Source of the DNA: Methylomonas methanica
Lineage (GTDB): Bacteria; Pseudomonadota; Gammaproteobacteria; Methylococcales; Methylomonadaceae
DNA: 64,000 nt
Assembly (NCBI RefSeq): GCF_001644035.1
Contig: NZ_LUUG01000057.1
Span: 1 to 64,000 of the forward strand
Reading direction: 5' to 3'
The notes under the pieces were generated by a model that searched no databases, was not told the DNA's origin, and was given only the letters and a program-made list of their open reading frames with translations. Position numbers and translations under genes: made by a program. This document shows positions 17,890 to 27,801 of this stretch, one piece after another. The stretch's first letter is position 1. Each line of letters starts with the position of its first letter.

Positions 17890-19084
17890 AAGAAGAACCC
17901 TCTATCAAGGACTGCGGCAATTTAGCTTGATCGATTTTTGTCAACACTTTCCAGACTTTATCACCTAGTTTAACCGGGTCCAACTGCTGTTCGACATATT
18001 CACGGCTACGCAGCGACATTTCTTGCCAGGTCGCTTGATTGACCACTTTCGTTTGCCGCAACACAGCACAGACCGAAGTCTCGTTGCGCTCAAACACCAA
18101 ACCCGCGCCATAGCTTGCCAAATGATCCCAAGCCAAGCCTTTCGCGACCAGCACCGGCCGGCCGGCTGCCATCGCTTCGGCGACCACATTGCCAAAGTTC
18201 TCGCGCATGCCGCCGGTTTCCTCTAAACCAGACGGCAACACCAGAAAATGACTGTCGGCCAACAATTGCTTTACGTCAGCAACCGGCAAATAGCCTTTGT
18301 AGCTGATAGCACCTTGCGCCTGCGCCAGCAAGGCCTGGAACTCTTCGAAATAAGCGCCATCGACACTGCGGCCGGCCACAACCAAACGGTCATTTGGCCG
18401 GCGCGTTTTTAACCAGGCCCGGATAAACGCGTTAATGCCCTTTTCTTGCTGTACATGACCCAGAAAACACAGCTGCGTGCCCTCACCTTGCGGATAGTCC
18501 GCGACTTGGAAGTCCCGACTGTCAATGCCGTTCGGCACCAATAAAACCCTGGCATCCTTCCCCAAAACATCGTTTACGCCCATCGCTTCGGTATCGCTGG
18601 TGCAATGCACCGCAAGAGCTCGGCGCAAGGTCGGAAACGTCAACCATTTGTAAAACAACCATTTGTGCGGCTTCTGCCGCCGAATCAGCGCGACATGTTC
18701 CGGCATCAACCCGCCGTGTACTGCCACCATAAACGGCCGGCGCAGCAATACGCAAAAAACGGCCGCCAAGGTCGAAGGCCAGGTGGCAATACCGTGGATA
18801 TAGATCCGTGGTGCCTGCCAGCAGAGCTTGAAAATCTTAGGAATGGCTCCCAACCCGAAACCCCAACGCCGAAAAGCGTAACACCGGTAAAGTCTGGCAT
18901 CGACTTGCCTGCCCAGCTTTACATCCTCCTCACGCAAGCGACCGTCTATCGACTCGTCGGTAGCGACCAGCGCCATGTTGTGGCCGCGTTCCGCCCAAGC
19001 TTTGGTCAGAACCCCACAGGTGACCGATACGCCGCCATAGCCTTTAGCCGGCGGCACATGGGTTGTGACAATACCTACATCCAT
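17882..19084 (-). CDS. Glycosyltransferase family 4
   Basis: 400 residues with GT-B architecture. The N-terminal donor-side lobe has VTTHVPPAKGYGGVSVTC, the centre has VPNGIDSRDF (about 184-193), and the C-terminal lobe has LCFLGHVQQEKGINAFI, GYLPVADVKQLLADSHFLVLPSGLEETGGMRENFGNVVAEAMAAGRPV. This carries the EX7E-type retaining motif (E in SGLEET.., E in VVAEAMA). The start ATG has AGGAG upstream. It adds a sugar with retention of configuration to the growing repeat unit. Overlaps the next gene by 8 bases and follows the previous one after 22 bases. Confidence 0.85.
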   Translation of the reverse strand: MDVGIVTTHVPPAKGYGGVSVTCGVLTKAWAERGHNMALVATDESIDGRLREEDVKLGRQVDARLYRCYAFRRWGFGLGAIPKIFKLCWQAPRIYIHGIATWPSTLAAVFCVLLRRPFMVAVHGGLMPEHVALIRRQKPHKWLFYKWLTFPTLRRALAVHCTSDTEAMGVNDVLGKDARVLLVPNGIDSRDFQVADYPQGEGTQLCFLGHVQQEKGINAFIRAWLKTRRPNDRLVVAGRSVDGAYFEEFQALLAQAQGAISYKGYLPVADVKQLLADSHFLVLPSGLEETGGMRENFGNVVAEAMAAGRPVLVAKGLAWDHLASYGAGLVFERNETSVCAVLRQTKVVNQATWQEMSLRSREYVEQQLDPVKLGDKVWKVLTKIDQAKLPQSLIEGSSYE

Positions 19085-19106
19085 TTCATTTCTCCTGAAA
19101 CCGTCT

Positions 19107-19976
19107 TTAAATACATTTTTCTGATTTGCGGTACGCCAAAAATCCGCGCCAGATACCGACCAGGTTGTAAAACGAATACGCCAGTTTTCGCGGATTGAAG
19201 GTGATTAGCGCCAAGGCCATTTTTAACACCGGCGCGACAAACATCTTGCGCACGATGTAATACCAAATGAATAGATCATGCTGATTGGTAAACTTACGAA
19301 TATAAGCGCCGATGCCGGTGGAATACATCAACATCCTGGCAGTGCCTAACTTGTAATGATCCTTGTTGGCATGAAAAATCTTGATCTCCGGCGTGTAGAA
19401 CGCGTTGCCGCCAGCGCGCAACAAGCGGTACAGCAATTCAAAGCCTTCCGCGCCCGAGTATTTGGAACCGATGCCAAAATCGTGATCCAGATGAAACTGC
19501 CGCCGGTCGACCCGTTGCAGATCGAAAAACTGGGTAAACTCCACCCCCATCATCCGGAAACGGTTGAAATAGCCGGCTTTGTGGCTATTCACGCCGATAC
19601 TGAAACTGGTGGCGGAAAAATCGTAGGAACCCGCCACCAGAATGGCGAGGTCTTTGCGGCGCTTAAATTCCGCCACCACTTTTTCCAACACATCCTTGTC
19701 ATAGGCGCAATCGTCGTCGGGAAAGGCGACGATACGGCCCTGCGCCAGACCGATGCCGTAATCCCTGGCCCGCGCGTTGCCGGTGAAATCCACCTTTATG
19801 TGTTTGATGTCCATCAGCGCTTTGTAGGCGTCAAGGATGGCGTCGATCTTGCCGTCACGATTTTGATCGATTACGATCAATTCGAAGTTTTTATAGGTTT
19901 GAAACAGCAGGGATTTCAAAAAATCCAATACTTCGCAGTCCCTGCCCAAGGTTGCCAATACCAACGAAACTTTCAT
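19107..19976 (-). CDS. Glycosyltransferase family 2
   Basis: 289 residues. The GT-A motifs are VSLVLATLGRDCEVLDFL, FELIVIDQNRDG, and the metal-binding DDD-type acidic motif FPDDDCAYD (about 91-99). SKYSGAEGFELLYRLLRAGG (about 172-191) is the acceptor-side region. A hydrophobic C-terminal section (FVAPVLKMALALITFN) suggests membrane association. GAGGAG precedes the start, and the first four bases overlap the upstream gene. Part of the polysaccharide operon. Confidence 0.85.
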   Translation of the reverse strand: MKVSLVLATLGRDCEVLDFLKSLLFQTYKNFELIVIDQNRDGKIDAILDAYKALMDIKHIKVDFTGNARARDYGIGLAQGRIVAFPDDDCAYDKDVLEKVVAEFKRRKDLAILVAGSYDFSATSFSIGVNSHKAGYFNRFRMMGVEFTQFFDLQRVDRRQFHLDHDFGIGSKYSGAEGFELLYRLLRAGGNAFYTPEIKIFHANKDHYKLGTARMLMYSTGIGAYIRKFTNQHDLFIWYYIVRKMFVAPVLKMALALITFNPRKLAYSFYNLVGIWRGFLAYRKSEKCI

Positions 19977-20764
19977 AGCGCACTCCTCGCCCTACTACCG
20001 GCTTTTGCTTGCAAATAAATCGTGGCTTCGTACCAAGTAAACATCAACGCAAACTCCAAGCCAGCCGCACCGTCCAAAAAACCGCCGCGCAATAAATAGT
20101 GATAACCAAACCGCGCCAGCACCCGCAGCCAGGAGCGTCCCAGCAATACGCTTAAGCGACCGCGCGTGGTCATCACCGCGCCGGCCGTCGGTTGCAACTG
20201 CACTTCTTGCGCGGCCTTGCCGACGTGTTTGTGCATCCACTCGATAATTTCGCCGTGATAAAAATAATGCTCGTAAGGAATCTCGGAATAGCCGATGCGG
20301 CAAGTATCCAGCACCGCTTCGCCATGCCCGGTGTGATTGCGCACAAAGCGGGTAGTCTCGCGGCGCACCAGCCTGGGGTGATAGATCGGATAGCCGGGCG
20401 CATGATTCAGACGTTTGCCGCGCAGATACAACACCGACGGCACCATCAATACATCGATGCCATTTGTCGCGGACAGCTTGGCCTCAAACCAGTCGTAAAA
20501 GGCTTGCGGATAGATTTCGTCGGCATCGACGAACAAAATCCACGGCGTGTCTATGCCGCACTGCCGAATCGCGAAATTGCGTTGTTCGGCAAAACCGGGC
20601 CATGGATTGCGATGAATCGCGCAGCCCCGTTCTTGGGCAATCGCCAGCGTGTTATCGGTACTGCCGGAATCGACAATCGCGATGGGGTAACGCTGTGGTA
20701 CGCTCGCCAAACAGCGCGGCAGGTTGGCTTCCTCGTTTTGGGTCAGAATAACGACGGTCAACAT
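19973..20764 (-). CDS. Glycosyltransferase family 2, WaaE/KdtX-like
   Basis: 263 residues. The opening LTVVILTQNEEANLPRCLASV, IAIVDSGSTDNTLAIA, NPWPGFAEQRNFAI and the acidic motif ILFVDADEIYP (about 80-90) match the WaaE-like branch that transfers glucose or similar residues. A later hydrophobic segment and Arg-rich C-terminus suggest a membrane-bound cytoplasmic enzyme. Fourth glycosyltransferase of this operon, overlapping its downstream neighbour by four bases and lying three bases after the methyltransferase gene. Confidence 0.85.
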   Translation of the reverse strand: MLTVVILTQNEEANLPRCLASVPQRYPIAIVDSGSTDNTLAIAQERGCAIHRNPWPGFAEQRNFAIRQCGIDTPWILFVDADEIYPQAFYDWFEAKLSATNGIDVLMVPSVLYLRGKRLNHAPGYPIYHPRLVRRETTRFVRNHTGHGEAVLDTCRIGYSEIPYEHYFYHGEIIEWMHKHVGKAAQEVQLQPTAGAVMTTRGRLSVLLGRSWLRVLARFGYHYLLRGGFLDGAAGLEFALMFTWYEATIYLQAKAGSRARSAL

Positions 20765-20767
20765 GGC

Positions 20768-21712
20768 TTATTTCTTCACCGCATAGACGTTCAGGTAAAT
20801 GCCCAAACCCAAGCCATCCATTAACGCTGCAAACGGTATCTGCGCATACTTCACCAATGTGTCGGCCAATTTTGCCAAGCCGCCTGTCAGGCCCAAGCGC
20901 TTGGATAGTGCGTTGTACTGAATCCGGGTGACTTGCTCGGTTTTAACTACCTGCAAGCCGTTGCGTTCCAGCAAGCTTTGCAGACCTTGCTCGGTAAAAT
21001 AATTCACGTGTTCCGGCACCCACAGGCAGGCGTTCTCCTTGGTACCCAACAGTTTGACCAAAAACGACGCATAGTTAGGTACGGCGCACGCCAGCACGCC
21101 GCCGCTTTCCAGTAGATCGGCCACTCTGGCGATAGTGCGGTCCGGCTCAAGCAGATGCTCCAACACTTGCGACATCACCACGACGCCAAACGTCTGCTCA
21201 GGCCGATACTGCTCGAACATGATCGGCAAAGGCTGGTCGCCGTTTAAATCCTGAAACACCCGGTTTTCATACTGACCGGGATTGATGCTGACGGTGCTGT
21301 AACCCAACAAGCGTAGGGCTCGGGTATAAAAGCCAAACCCGGAACCAATATCCAAAGCACGGTGGTTGCCGGACTTGTTCAACTGGTCGGCGTGCAGCGC
21401 CATGCGCTTGGCATCGACGGTGCAGTTAGGAAATGCCGCTTCCCTGTCCAACACTTCGTCCAACGTAATCGCCTGCGTCAGCGCCTGACCGGAATATTGA
21501 TAGATGGCTTGCAACCATTGGCGATGCGGCGGTTGATTCAAAAATCCGGTGCCGCAGCACGCGCAGCGATAAATCTGAAATGCTTTGCTGCTGGCGCTAT
21601 CGGTATACAGGTAATCTTTTTGCCGCCAAAAACCGATTTTCTCGGCGCCGCAAGCCACGCATGCATGTAGCACTTCGCCGTATGTTTCTGTTGTCATTGT
21701 TGCGTATGTCAT
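20768..21712 (-). CDS. Class I SAM-dependent methyltransferase with N-terminal Cys4 motif
   Basis: About 314 residues from the ATG at 21712 (GGTGGAG just upstream); a GTG at 21730 and an ATG at 21697 are also possible. A Cys-rich N-terminus (HACVACGAEK ... YRCACCGTGFL) looks like a small zinc-binding module, as in many sugar or glycan methyltransferases of surface loci. The methyltransferase core has ALDIGSGFGFYTRAL (motif I), VVVMSQVLEHLLEPD and GGVLACAVPNY. Probably methylates a sugar of the exopolysaccharide, possibly as chain-end cap. A C-terminal hydrophobic patch may contact the membrane. Confidence 0.8.
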   Translation of the reverse strand: MTYATMTTETYGEVLHACVACGAEKIGFWRQKDYLYTDSASSKAFQIYRCACCGTGFLNQPPHRQWLQAIYQYSGQALTQAITLDEVLDREAAFPNCTVDAKRMALHADQLNKSGNHRALDIGSGFGFYTRALRLLGYSTVSINPGQYENRVFQDLNGDQPLPIMFEQYRPEQTFGVVVMSQVLEHLLEPDRTIARVADLLESGGVLACAVPNYASFLVKLLGTKENACLWVPEHVNYFTEQGLQSLLERNGLQVVKTEQVTRIQYNALSKRLGLTGGLAKLADTLVKYAQIPFAALMDGLGLGIYLNVYAVKK

Positions 21713-21732
21713 CGTCTCCACCGTTGTCACGC

Positions 21733-23052
21733 TTAAGCATCAGCCGCGAGCGGCTCTTGTCTCAATGTTTGAATAGTTCCAGGCATGGGGCTGGTGGCCG
21801 CTTGCCAGGGTTTTGCCAATATCGCCAACACCAAGGCTTCGATACCAAAATAAACCGGATTGGCCCAGGCCGCGCCAGGCAACCCGTATTGGCTAACCAG
21901 CAAGGGAATCGTAATCGCTGCCGTCACCGCACCGCACAATCGGCCTTTCAGCAAGGTTTTGGTACGCTTATGCGCCAGCAGCGGTTGCGCGACCGCCGTG
22001 CCCAAGGCATGCAAGGCACAACCCAGCGCCATGGCCGGCATTAAATCGACTGCCGCATGATAGGACTTGGCCAACACCAGGGAAGCCACCCAGTCCTTGC
22101 ACAGCAGCAACAGCAACAAGCCGACCACGCCCAGGCCCGCGACGCTGGCTATCCAGAGCCATAAAATCGAAAAGGCTTTTTGCAATTGCTGTGCGGAGAA
22201 GGCCTGAAAATAGGCGGGCTGAAAGGTGCGGAGCAGCACCATCGCACTACGGTTGAAGGCCTCGTTGACGATCATATAGGTCGCGGCGTACAAACCCACA
22301 TCGGCAGCGGTCAGCAGATAGCCGATCACATAACGATCACCCAAACCGTTGATCCAGAAAATCAACTCCATTGGAATTAAAGGCAAGGCATAAACCCAAA
22401 CTTCGCGGCGGAAAGATCGGCTGGTGGTAGGGGGCATCCGCACGGCCTTGCGGTGCTTCACAACCACCCAAACCAGGTTGGATAGCAAGCTGGCCAGGAT
22501 ATAGCCCAGCAACACCCATTCCGGATTGCCGCCCAGCCACCAGACCAGCGCTATCGCCAATGCGGGCCTTAACACGCTGTCGCTGGTTTGCCAAAGACTG
22601 GCTAGGCGCTGCTTGCGCTCACCTATCGCCAATTGAATGCCCAACTCGCGCTGTACCGTAATCGCTAACAACACTCCGGCCAACAAAAACAGCACGGTGC
22701 TGGCATCAGTAAAATAGCCGTAGGCAAAACCGCCAAGCATTAGCAAAGCTATCGCCAAGCCCGTGGCTTGAAGCGTCAAGCCGGCTACCGTCGTATGCAG
22801 ATTTCGGCGCTCGGCCGGATCTTGGCATTCCGGCACGATACGCATGCCGGCGCAGATAAACGGGTAAGAAAACACCGCCACACCCAGCGCGACAAAACCG
22901 TTCAACAAGGCCACTTGACCATAAACCGCCGGGCTAACCAGTTCAGTCAGTAAGCGCGTACCCAGTAACAAGGCCAGCGCCGACGCCGCCTGGCCGAACA
23001 AAGCCCAAAACGCATCACCGCATAATTTGGAATTTTTTAAGGCACTAAACAT
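21733..23052 (-). CDS. Wzx-type oligosaccharide flippase
   Basis: About 439 residues from the ATG at 23052; a TTG two codons earlier is less likely. The protein is highly hydrophobic, with about 12 predicted membrane helices, and starts with FWALFGQAASALALLLGTRLLTELVSPAVYGQVALLNGFV, typical of the MOP/PST polysaccharide exporter family. It should flip undecaprenyl-linked repeat units to the periplasm, between the glycosyltransferases and the Wzy-like polymerase. It sits nine bases after the polymerase gene stop. Confidence 0.85.
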   Translation of the reverse strand: MFSALKNSKLCGDAFWALFGQAASALALLLGTRLLTELVSPAVYGQVALLNGFVALGVAVFSYPFICAGMRIVPECQDPAERRNLHTTVAGLTLQATGLAIALLMLGGFAYGYFTDASTVLFLLAGVLLAITVQRELGIQLAIGERKQRLASLWQTSDSVLRPALAIALVWWLGGNPEWVLLGYILASLLSNLVWVVVKHRKAVRMPPTTSRSFRREVWVYALPLIPMELIFWINGLGDRYVIGYLLTAADVGLYAATYMIVNEAFNRSAMVLLRTFQPAYFQAFSAQQLQKAFSILWLWIASVAGLGVVGLLLLLLCKDWVASLVLAKSYHAAVDLMPAMALGCALHALGTAVAQPLLAHKRTKTLLKGRLCGAVTAAITIPLLVSQYGLPGAAWANPVYFGIEALVLAILAKPWQAATSPMPGTIQTLRQEPLAADA

Positions 23053-23061
23053 ATGCAAGGG

Positions 23062-24321
23062 TTATCGCCAAGGCTGAGAGTAATTGGTTTGCGCGGATAC
23101 CGGTGCTTGTGCCAAGTCGGAATTAACCGCATGTTTTTTCGCGGCGCAGCCTAACACCATGCCCCACAACAACATCAACAGGGCATTCTGCGGAAAGTAC
23201 TCCCACATATTAAACGTCAGGCCGGCGGCGAAGATAAACATGGTCACCAGACCTTTATTAGGGTGGACAGACATCCGTGTCGTGATCCATAAAAACGTCA
23301 GATAGGCCAGTAAGCCGATCACGCCGTAACCGTTCAACAAGAACAAATACAGGCTGTCGGAATCGAACTGGCCGGGAAAATACTCGGCACCGAACAGCAG
23401 ATTGACAGTATTGGAACTCAAGCCCAAGCCCCAGCCAAACAACACATCCATCGGCCCGTGCACATGATCGGCAAACACGCGCTGCCACAAGTCTATCCGG
23501 CCGTCTTGAGTGGGATCGGCATCGTCGCGGCCGCTCAACAAGGGGCTGGACGCCAAAATCAAGGCTCCCACCGCCAAAATCGGCGCCGGCATGACTAAGG
23601 CCCAGCGATCACGCGGCCTTAACGCAGCATAAACCTGAAAAAACACCACCAGCAAGGAACTGATAAACGCCGTACGCGAACCGCTGAGCAAGGCTAAAAA
23701 TACACTTAACGCCAACCAGCGCCGCATACCCGGCACCAAGGCAAATACCAACGCGCAAGTCGCCATCGTCGCGCCGAACAAGTTTGGACTAACGAAGGTG
23801 CCGAACGGCCGGCCGCCGCCCAACATCGATACCCCAAACAACGGCGGTGCCCACAATGCCTGGGCGATGGCTAATACGGTCTGCAACACCAGGTAATAGC
23901 GCAGGTAGCTGGCGAACTTGTAAAGCACATAATCGCCAGCCCCCAAACGGCTGGTGACGAAACCGATCAAAGCCACCGGCAGATATTCGAACACCCGCAG
24001 GCCGGTCATCGGCACGACCAGCGGCAAATCCAGATATAAGGCATAACCCACTTCAAACAAGACATAGGTACAAATCACCCCCAGAAACGCCAACACCGAG
24101 CTGCTAAAAATCCCGTTGCGCAAACGCGGTTCCAGCCAGGCGTAAACGATCAGCACCGCCAACAAGGCCTCGCGCAGAATCCGCAAACCCATTTCCTGTT
24201 CGCCGTAGACTTCCTTGATACCTGCCCAAGCCGATTCGACCTGCGGCAGCGAGGCGACCGTTGATGCGCCGACCAACGCAATCAGCAGTATGGGCAGGTC
24301 TTTTTCCAGACGGATTCTCAT
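23062..24321 (-). CDS. O-antigen ligase / Wzy-like polymerase
   Basis: 419 residues with about 10-12 membrane helices and one larger periplasmic loop (about 245-300, with GRDDADPTQDGRIDLWQRVFADHVHG). The loop carries the DGR..W phrase typical of the Wzy_C/WaaL family, and LSGSRTAFISSLLVV precedes it. Expected to polymerise repeat units in the periplasm under control of the Wzc-like protein encoded upstream. Wzy and WaaL cannot be separated by sequence alone, but the locus context favours polymerase. Confidence 0.8.
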   Translation of the reverse strand: MRIRLEKDLPILLIALVGASTVASLPQVESAWAGIKEVYGEQEMGLRILREALLAVLIVYAWLEPRLRNGIFSSSVLAFLGVICTYVLFEVGYALYLDLPLVVPMTGLRVFEYLPVALIGFVTSRLGAGDYVLYKFASYLRYYLVLQTVLAIAQALWAPPLFGVSMLGGGRPFGTFVSPNLFGATMATCALVFALVPGMRRWLALSVFLALLSGSRTAFISSLLVVFFQVYAALRPRDRWALVMPAPILAVGALILASSPLLSGRDDADPTQDGRIDLWQRVFADHVHGPMDVLFGWGLGLSSNTVNLLFGAEYFPGQFDSDSLYLFLLNGYGVIGLLAYLTFLWITTRMSVHPNKGLVTMFIFAAGLTFNMWEYFPQNALLMLLWGMVLGCAAKKHAVNSDLAQAPVSAQTNYSQPWR

Positions 24322-24330
24322 CGTTGCTCG

Positions 24331-26685
24331 TTAAACCCGCTCATCGGTTTCAGCGGGAACCGGCAGCAATTCCCTATCCAACTGCTTACCCAACCAGTCG
24401 CCCACCGCGTGATATTTATCGCTCCAGCTGGACTCGTCCTTCGGTTCCTGATCGGCGCGTTGGTAGGCGTAACCGTAATACGGGTAGTAAGACGAGCCTT
24501 CCTTCATATCATTGATGATGAAGCCGTTGGGTTTGATACCAACCTGTTGGAAACGGCGGGCGCTGACTTCCAGTTCCTGCGCGGTGTAGCGGCCCTCTTT
24601 CACCACCAGGAAAGTGGCGTCGGCATGCTTGCCTAAAATCGCTGCATCGGTGGCGCCCAGAATCGGCGGGGAATCGATAACGATGTGGTTATAAAAACTT
24701 TTCAGTTGTTCCAGGGTTTCCGACAGCTCGCCCAGCACCAGTAATTCGGCGGGGTTTAGCACCATATTGCCGCGCGGGATCAAATCGATACCGACATCCG
24801 GCAAGCTGACGATCACTTCGCCCAGCGTAGCTCTGCCGGCCAAGAAATCGGACAAGCCCGGTTGTTTGCCTATCGAAAAAGTATCGTGTAAACGGCCATT
24901 GCGCATATCTGCGTCGATCACCAACACCCGTTTTTTTATGCTGGCCAACAAGGCCGCCAAGTTGGCACTGACAAAAGACTTACCCATGCCCGGAGCCGGA
25001 CTGCTGACCATGATCACCTTGCTTTCATGCTGCGCCAAAGTGGCTTCCAGCGTGGTGCGCAAACCGCGCAGCGATTCGATGGAAATATCCAGCGGATCTT
25101 GGCTAACCAGAATGCCGTTGTCTTTATCCTTGCCCAGCAAGCGTCCCAATTTATGCTGTTTTTTACTATGCGGAATCGCGGCGAACAGCGGCAAACCCAC
25201 TTGATATTCCAGCAAGGCCGGATAGTTGTCGTGGCGTTGCAAAGAGTGTCTCAGAAAAATCAACGCCGAGCCCAAGCTCAACCCCAACAAACCGGCAATC
25301 GCCAACAACAAACTAGGTTTGGGCCAATACGGTTTTTCCGGCGTGACCGCGAAATCGACGATACGCGAATTACCCAGGGAACCGGCGGCAGCGATGCGTT
25401 GTTCCTGCGCGCTGTTCAGCAAGGAGGTGTACAACTCGGTATTGACCTGCACGTCGCGCGACAAACTCACCATGTTTTGTTGGGTTTTCGGTAGATCTTT
25501 AATGCGCTTTTCCAAAGCCGCCAACTTGTTATTCACGCGTTTGATCTGAGCGTTGGTGGAGATCATGTCCGGATGCTCGGATTCCAAACGTTGGCTTTGT
25601 TCGTCGTATTTTTGTTTGAGTTGAATGCTCAGGGTTTCCATATCCGACGCCTGTTTCAACAGAATCTCTGCTTCAGCGGAAATATCCACCGCACCGTGTT
25701 GCTGGCGATACGCACTCAAACCTTGCTCGGCTTTTTCCAGGCGTTCCTTGACGATGGGCAACTGGCTTTCCAGAAAACCCAGTTTTTGCGAAGCTTCCGC
25801 CGACTCCCAGTTCACCGTGGCATTCACATAAATCGCCGCAATGTCGTTCACCGATTTAGCCAACTGCTCAGGGTCGCGACCCTTCAATTCCACGCTGAGG
25901 ATGTCGGTATCCTTGGAGACTTCTTTTACCGCAAAGGCTTTTTGCAGCGTTTCGATTGCTGACAGCACGGTACGGCGGGTCAATTCGAAATGCGTACCCG
26001 GATGCGCTTCCAGGGTTTCGACTTTAATCGTCACCGGAGTTTTCTCGCCGATCTCGGCACTCAATACTTCGCCAACCTGACCCGCCAACAATTCGTCGCC
26101 GCGAGGATCGAGTAATTGGAAACGACCGTCTTCAAGCGCGATCAGGGTAAATTCTTTTTCCAAATAGCGATCAGGGACGCTGAATGCGGCGATTTTTAGT
26201 TTTTCGCCACCCCAGGCCCAGCGACTGAAGCCCCACCAGGCTTCCGCAATGCCGTCATGGGCATCATGCCGGCGCGCCAAGGTTTCACCAATAAATGGAA
26301 AAAAATAAGGCTCGGTTTCTATGGTCAAATTCAGGTTATCCACGACTTTGCCCAACACCGAACGCGAGCGCAAAATCTCAACTTCCCGTTGTGCGCGCGG
26401 ACTTTCAGCTTCCGCCGGCGCTTGGTTGTTTTCGCTGCGCAGCGTCGCGGACAGCAAGGCCTTGTTTTTGTCGATTCGCAGCAAGGCGTCAGCCTTGTAA
26501 GTGCGCGGCGCCAACACCAGATATACGGTGGTAATCAGCAACACTGAACACAGCGCAATGAAAATGGTTTTACGGCCTTCTATCAACAAATCGACATAGT
26601 CACGAATACTGACGCTAGGCTCTGCCATTCGCGCCTGATTCACCGTTTGCAATACCGGCGTAGCTTCGTTTTGTGAGTAATACAT
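24331..26685 (-). CDS. Wzc-like polysaccharide copolymerase and tyrosine autokinase
   Basis: 784 residues. An N-terminal Wzz domain (about 25-110, with two-helix membrane anchoring: FIALCSVLLITTVYLVLAP and LLLAIAGLLGLSLGSALIF) encloses a long periplasmic coiled-coil (about 280-410). The C-terminal cytoplasmic BY-kinase has Walker A SSPAPGMGKS (about 558-567), Walker A' VLVIDADMRNG, Walker B IVIDSPP and a Tyr-rich tail (SSYYPYYGYAYQR) for trans-phosphorylation. It regulates chain length and export together with the Wza-like lipoprotein encoded just upstream (three bases apart). Confidence 0.92.
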   Translation of the reverse strand: MYYSQNEATPVLQTVNQARMAEPSVSIRDYVDLLIEGRKTIFIALCSVLLITTVYLVLAPRTYKADALLRIDKNKALLSATLRSENNQAPAEAESPRAQREVEILRSRSVLGKVVDNLNLTIETEPYFFPFIGETLARRHDAHDGIAEAWWGFSRWAWGGEKLKIAAFSVPDRYLEKEFTLIALEDGRFQLLDPRGDELLAGQVGEVLSAEIGEKTPVTIKVETLEAHPGTHFELTRRTVLSAIETLQKAFAVKEVSKDTDILSVELKGRDPEQLAKSVNDIAAIYVNATVNWESAEASQKLGFLESQLPIVKERLEKAEQGLSAYRQQHGAVDISAEAEILLKQASDMETLSIQLKQKYDEQSQRLESEHPDMISTNAQIKRVNNKLAALEKRIKDLPKTQQNMVSLSRDVQVNTELYTSLLNSAQEQRIAAAGSLGNSRIVDFAVTPEKPYWPKPSLLLAIAGLLGLSLGSALIFLRHSLQRHDNYPALLEYQVGLPLFAAIPHSKKQHKLGRLLGKDKDNGILVSQDPLDISIESLRGLRTTLEATLAQHESKVIMVSSPAPGMGKSFVSANLAALLASIKKRVLVIDADMRNGRLHDTFSIGKQPGLSDFLAGRATLGEVIVSLPDVGIDLIPRGNMVLNPAELLVLGELSETLEQLKSFYNHIVIDSPPILGATDAAILGKHADATFLVVKEGRYTAQELEVSARRFQQVGIKPNGFIINDMKEGSSYYPYYGYAYQRADQEPKDESSWSDKYHAVGDWLGKQLDRELLPVPAETDERV

Positions 26686-26688
26686 TGG

Positions 26689-27789
26689 TTACATCCCCAT
26701 CATCGCGGCTTGCGACATGATTGCGGTAAACGAGCCAGGTAAAATCTGGTTCAGCACCCGCGACCATTGCGTGACACCGGCGGTACCGATGAACAGCGTG
26801 TCGTGGGCTTGTAGCGGAAACTGATCGGCCAGAATCATCGCGTCGGGCGATTCGGCATCCAGTTGGAAAATCTCGGGATGCATGTCGCCGGCGCGAATCA
26901 CATAAATATCGCCGGGCCGCGAGGTATTGAAGTCAACCCCGGAGGCCTCGGCCAAGGCTTGCGACAGACTCATGCGGCCTTTGTTGATCTGGATGGCTTG
27001 CTGGCGATTGGCCTCGCCCATCACAAACACCTTGCTGTCTTTTTGATCGCCGACATTCAGCACGTCGCCGTCTTTCAACAGCAGATTCTGGGTAGTCAGG
27101 CCTTTTTCGTACATCGACTGCACATCCAGTTTGTAGAGCTTGCCGTCGCGCGCCAACGCCACATTGGCAAAATCGGAATCTTTCGTAGAACCGCCGGCGC
27201 GGGTGATGGCTTCCGCCACAGTTAAAGGTGTTTCGTTCATGGTTTGCACGCCGGGCCGCACTACCTCACCCACCACTGCCACCCGATGTGCCTGGAAGGA
27301 CAATACGCGGATATCGAGCTTGACCTTTTTGAAATATTTGGACAGCTCGCGGGTCAAATCAGCGCGGGCCTCGCTGACGGTTTTACCGGCCACGTGAATA
27401 CTGCCGACATAGGGGTAATACAGGTCGCCGTTTTCGTCGACCACTTTCCCGGCCAGCTCCGGCATGATTTTCTCGCCGCCGGGATCGTTCAGTTCCGGAT
27501 GCTCCCAGACCGTAATCTGCAATCTGTCCTGCGGACCGATGCGGTAGCTGGTTTTGTTGGGGTCTACGGGCGGCAGGCTGTTGATAGTTTGGCGACGGTT
27601 TGTCTCCCGATCGATGATCAAATCGGCGGTAATCGGCACGATGCGGACTTTTTCCTTTACCAACTGCCCGTCTCTATTGGTCGGCAGTTCGATTTCGGTC
27701 ATGCCGTTATCGTTATTCATATCCATGCCCGGCGCCAGGAAACAACCGGGCAAGGTTAAAATCAGCATGATGGGAATCAATCTAAACAT
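26689..27789 (-). CDS. Wza-like polysaccharide export lipoprotein
   Basis: 366 residues. A lipoprotein signal peptide ends in TLPGC (Cys16). The Poly_export domain starts with YRIGPQDRLQITVWEHPELN (about 82-101) and is followed by two SLBB domains (VAVVGEVVRPGVQTM and VFVMGEANRQQAIQI). It forms the outer-membrane channel for the polymer. The C-terminus (FIGTAGVTQWSRVLNQILPG) is the amphipathic outer-membrane segment known from Wza. GGAAACG serves as ribosome site. Second gene of the operon. Confidence 0.92.
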   Translation of the reverse strand: MFRLIPIMLILTLPGCFLAPGMDMNNDNGMTEIELPTNRDGQLVKEKVRIVPITADLIIDRETNRRQTINSLPPVDPNKTSYRIGPQDRLQITVWEHPELNDPGGEKIMPELAGKVVDENGDLYYPYVGSIHVAGKTVSEARADLTRELSKYFKKVKLDIRVLSFQAHRVAVVGEVVRPGVQTMNETPLTVAEAITRAGGSTKDSDFANVALARDGKLYKLDVQSMYEKGLTTQNLLLKDGDVLNVGDQKDSKVFVMGEANRQQAIQINKGRMSLSQALAEASGVDFNTSRPGDIYVIRAGDMHPEIFQLDAESPDAMILADQFPLQAHDTLFIGTAGVTQWSRVLNQILPGSFTAIMSQAAMMGM

Positions 27790-27801
27790 GTAAGCGTTTC
27801 C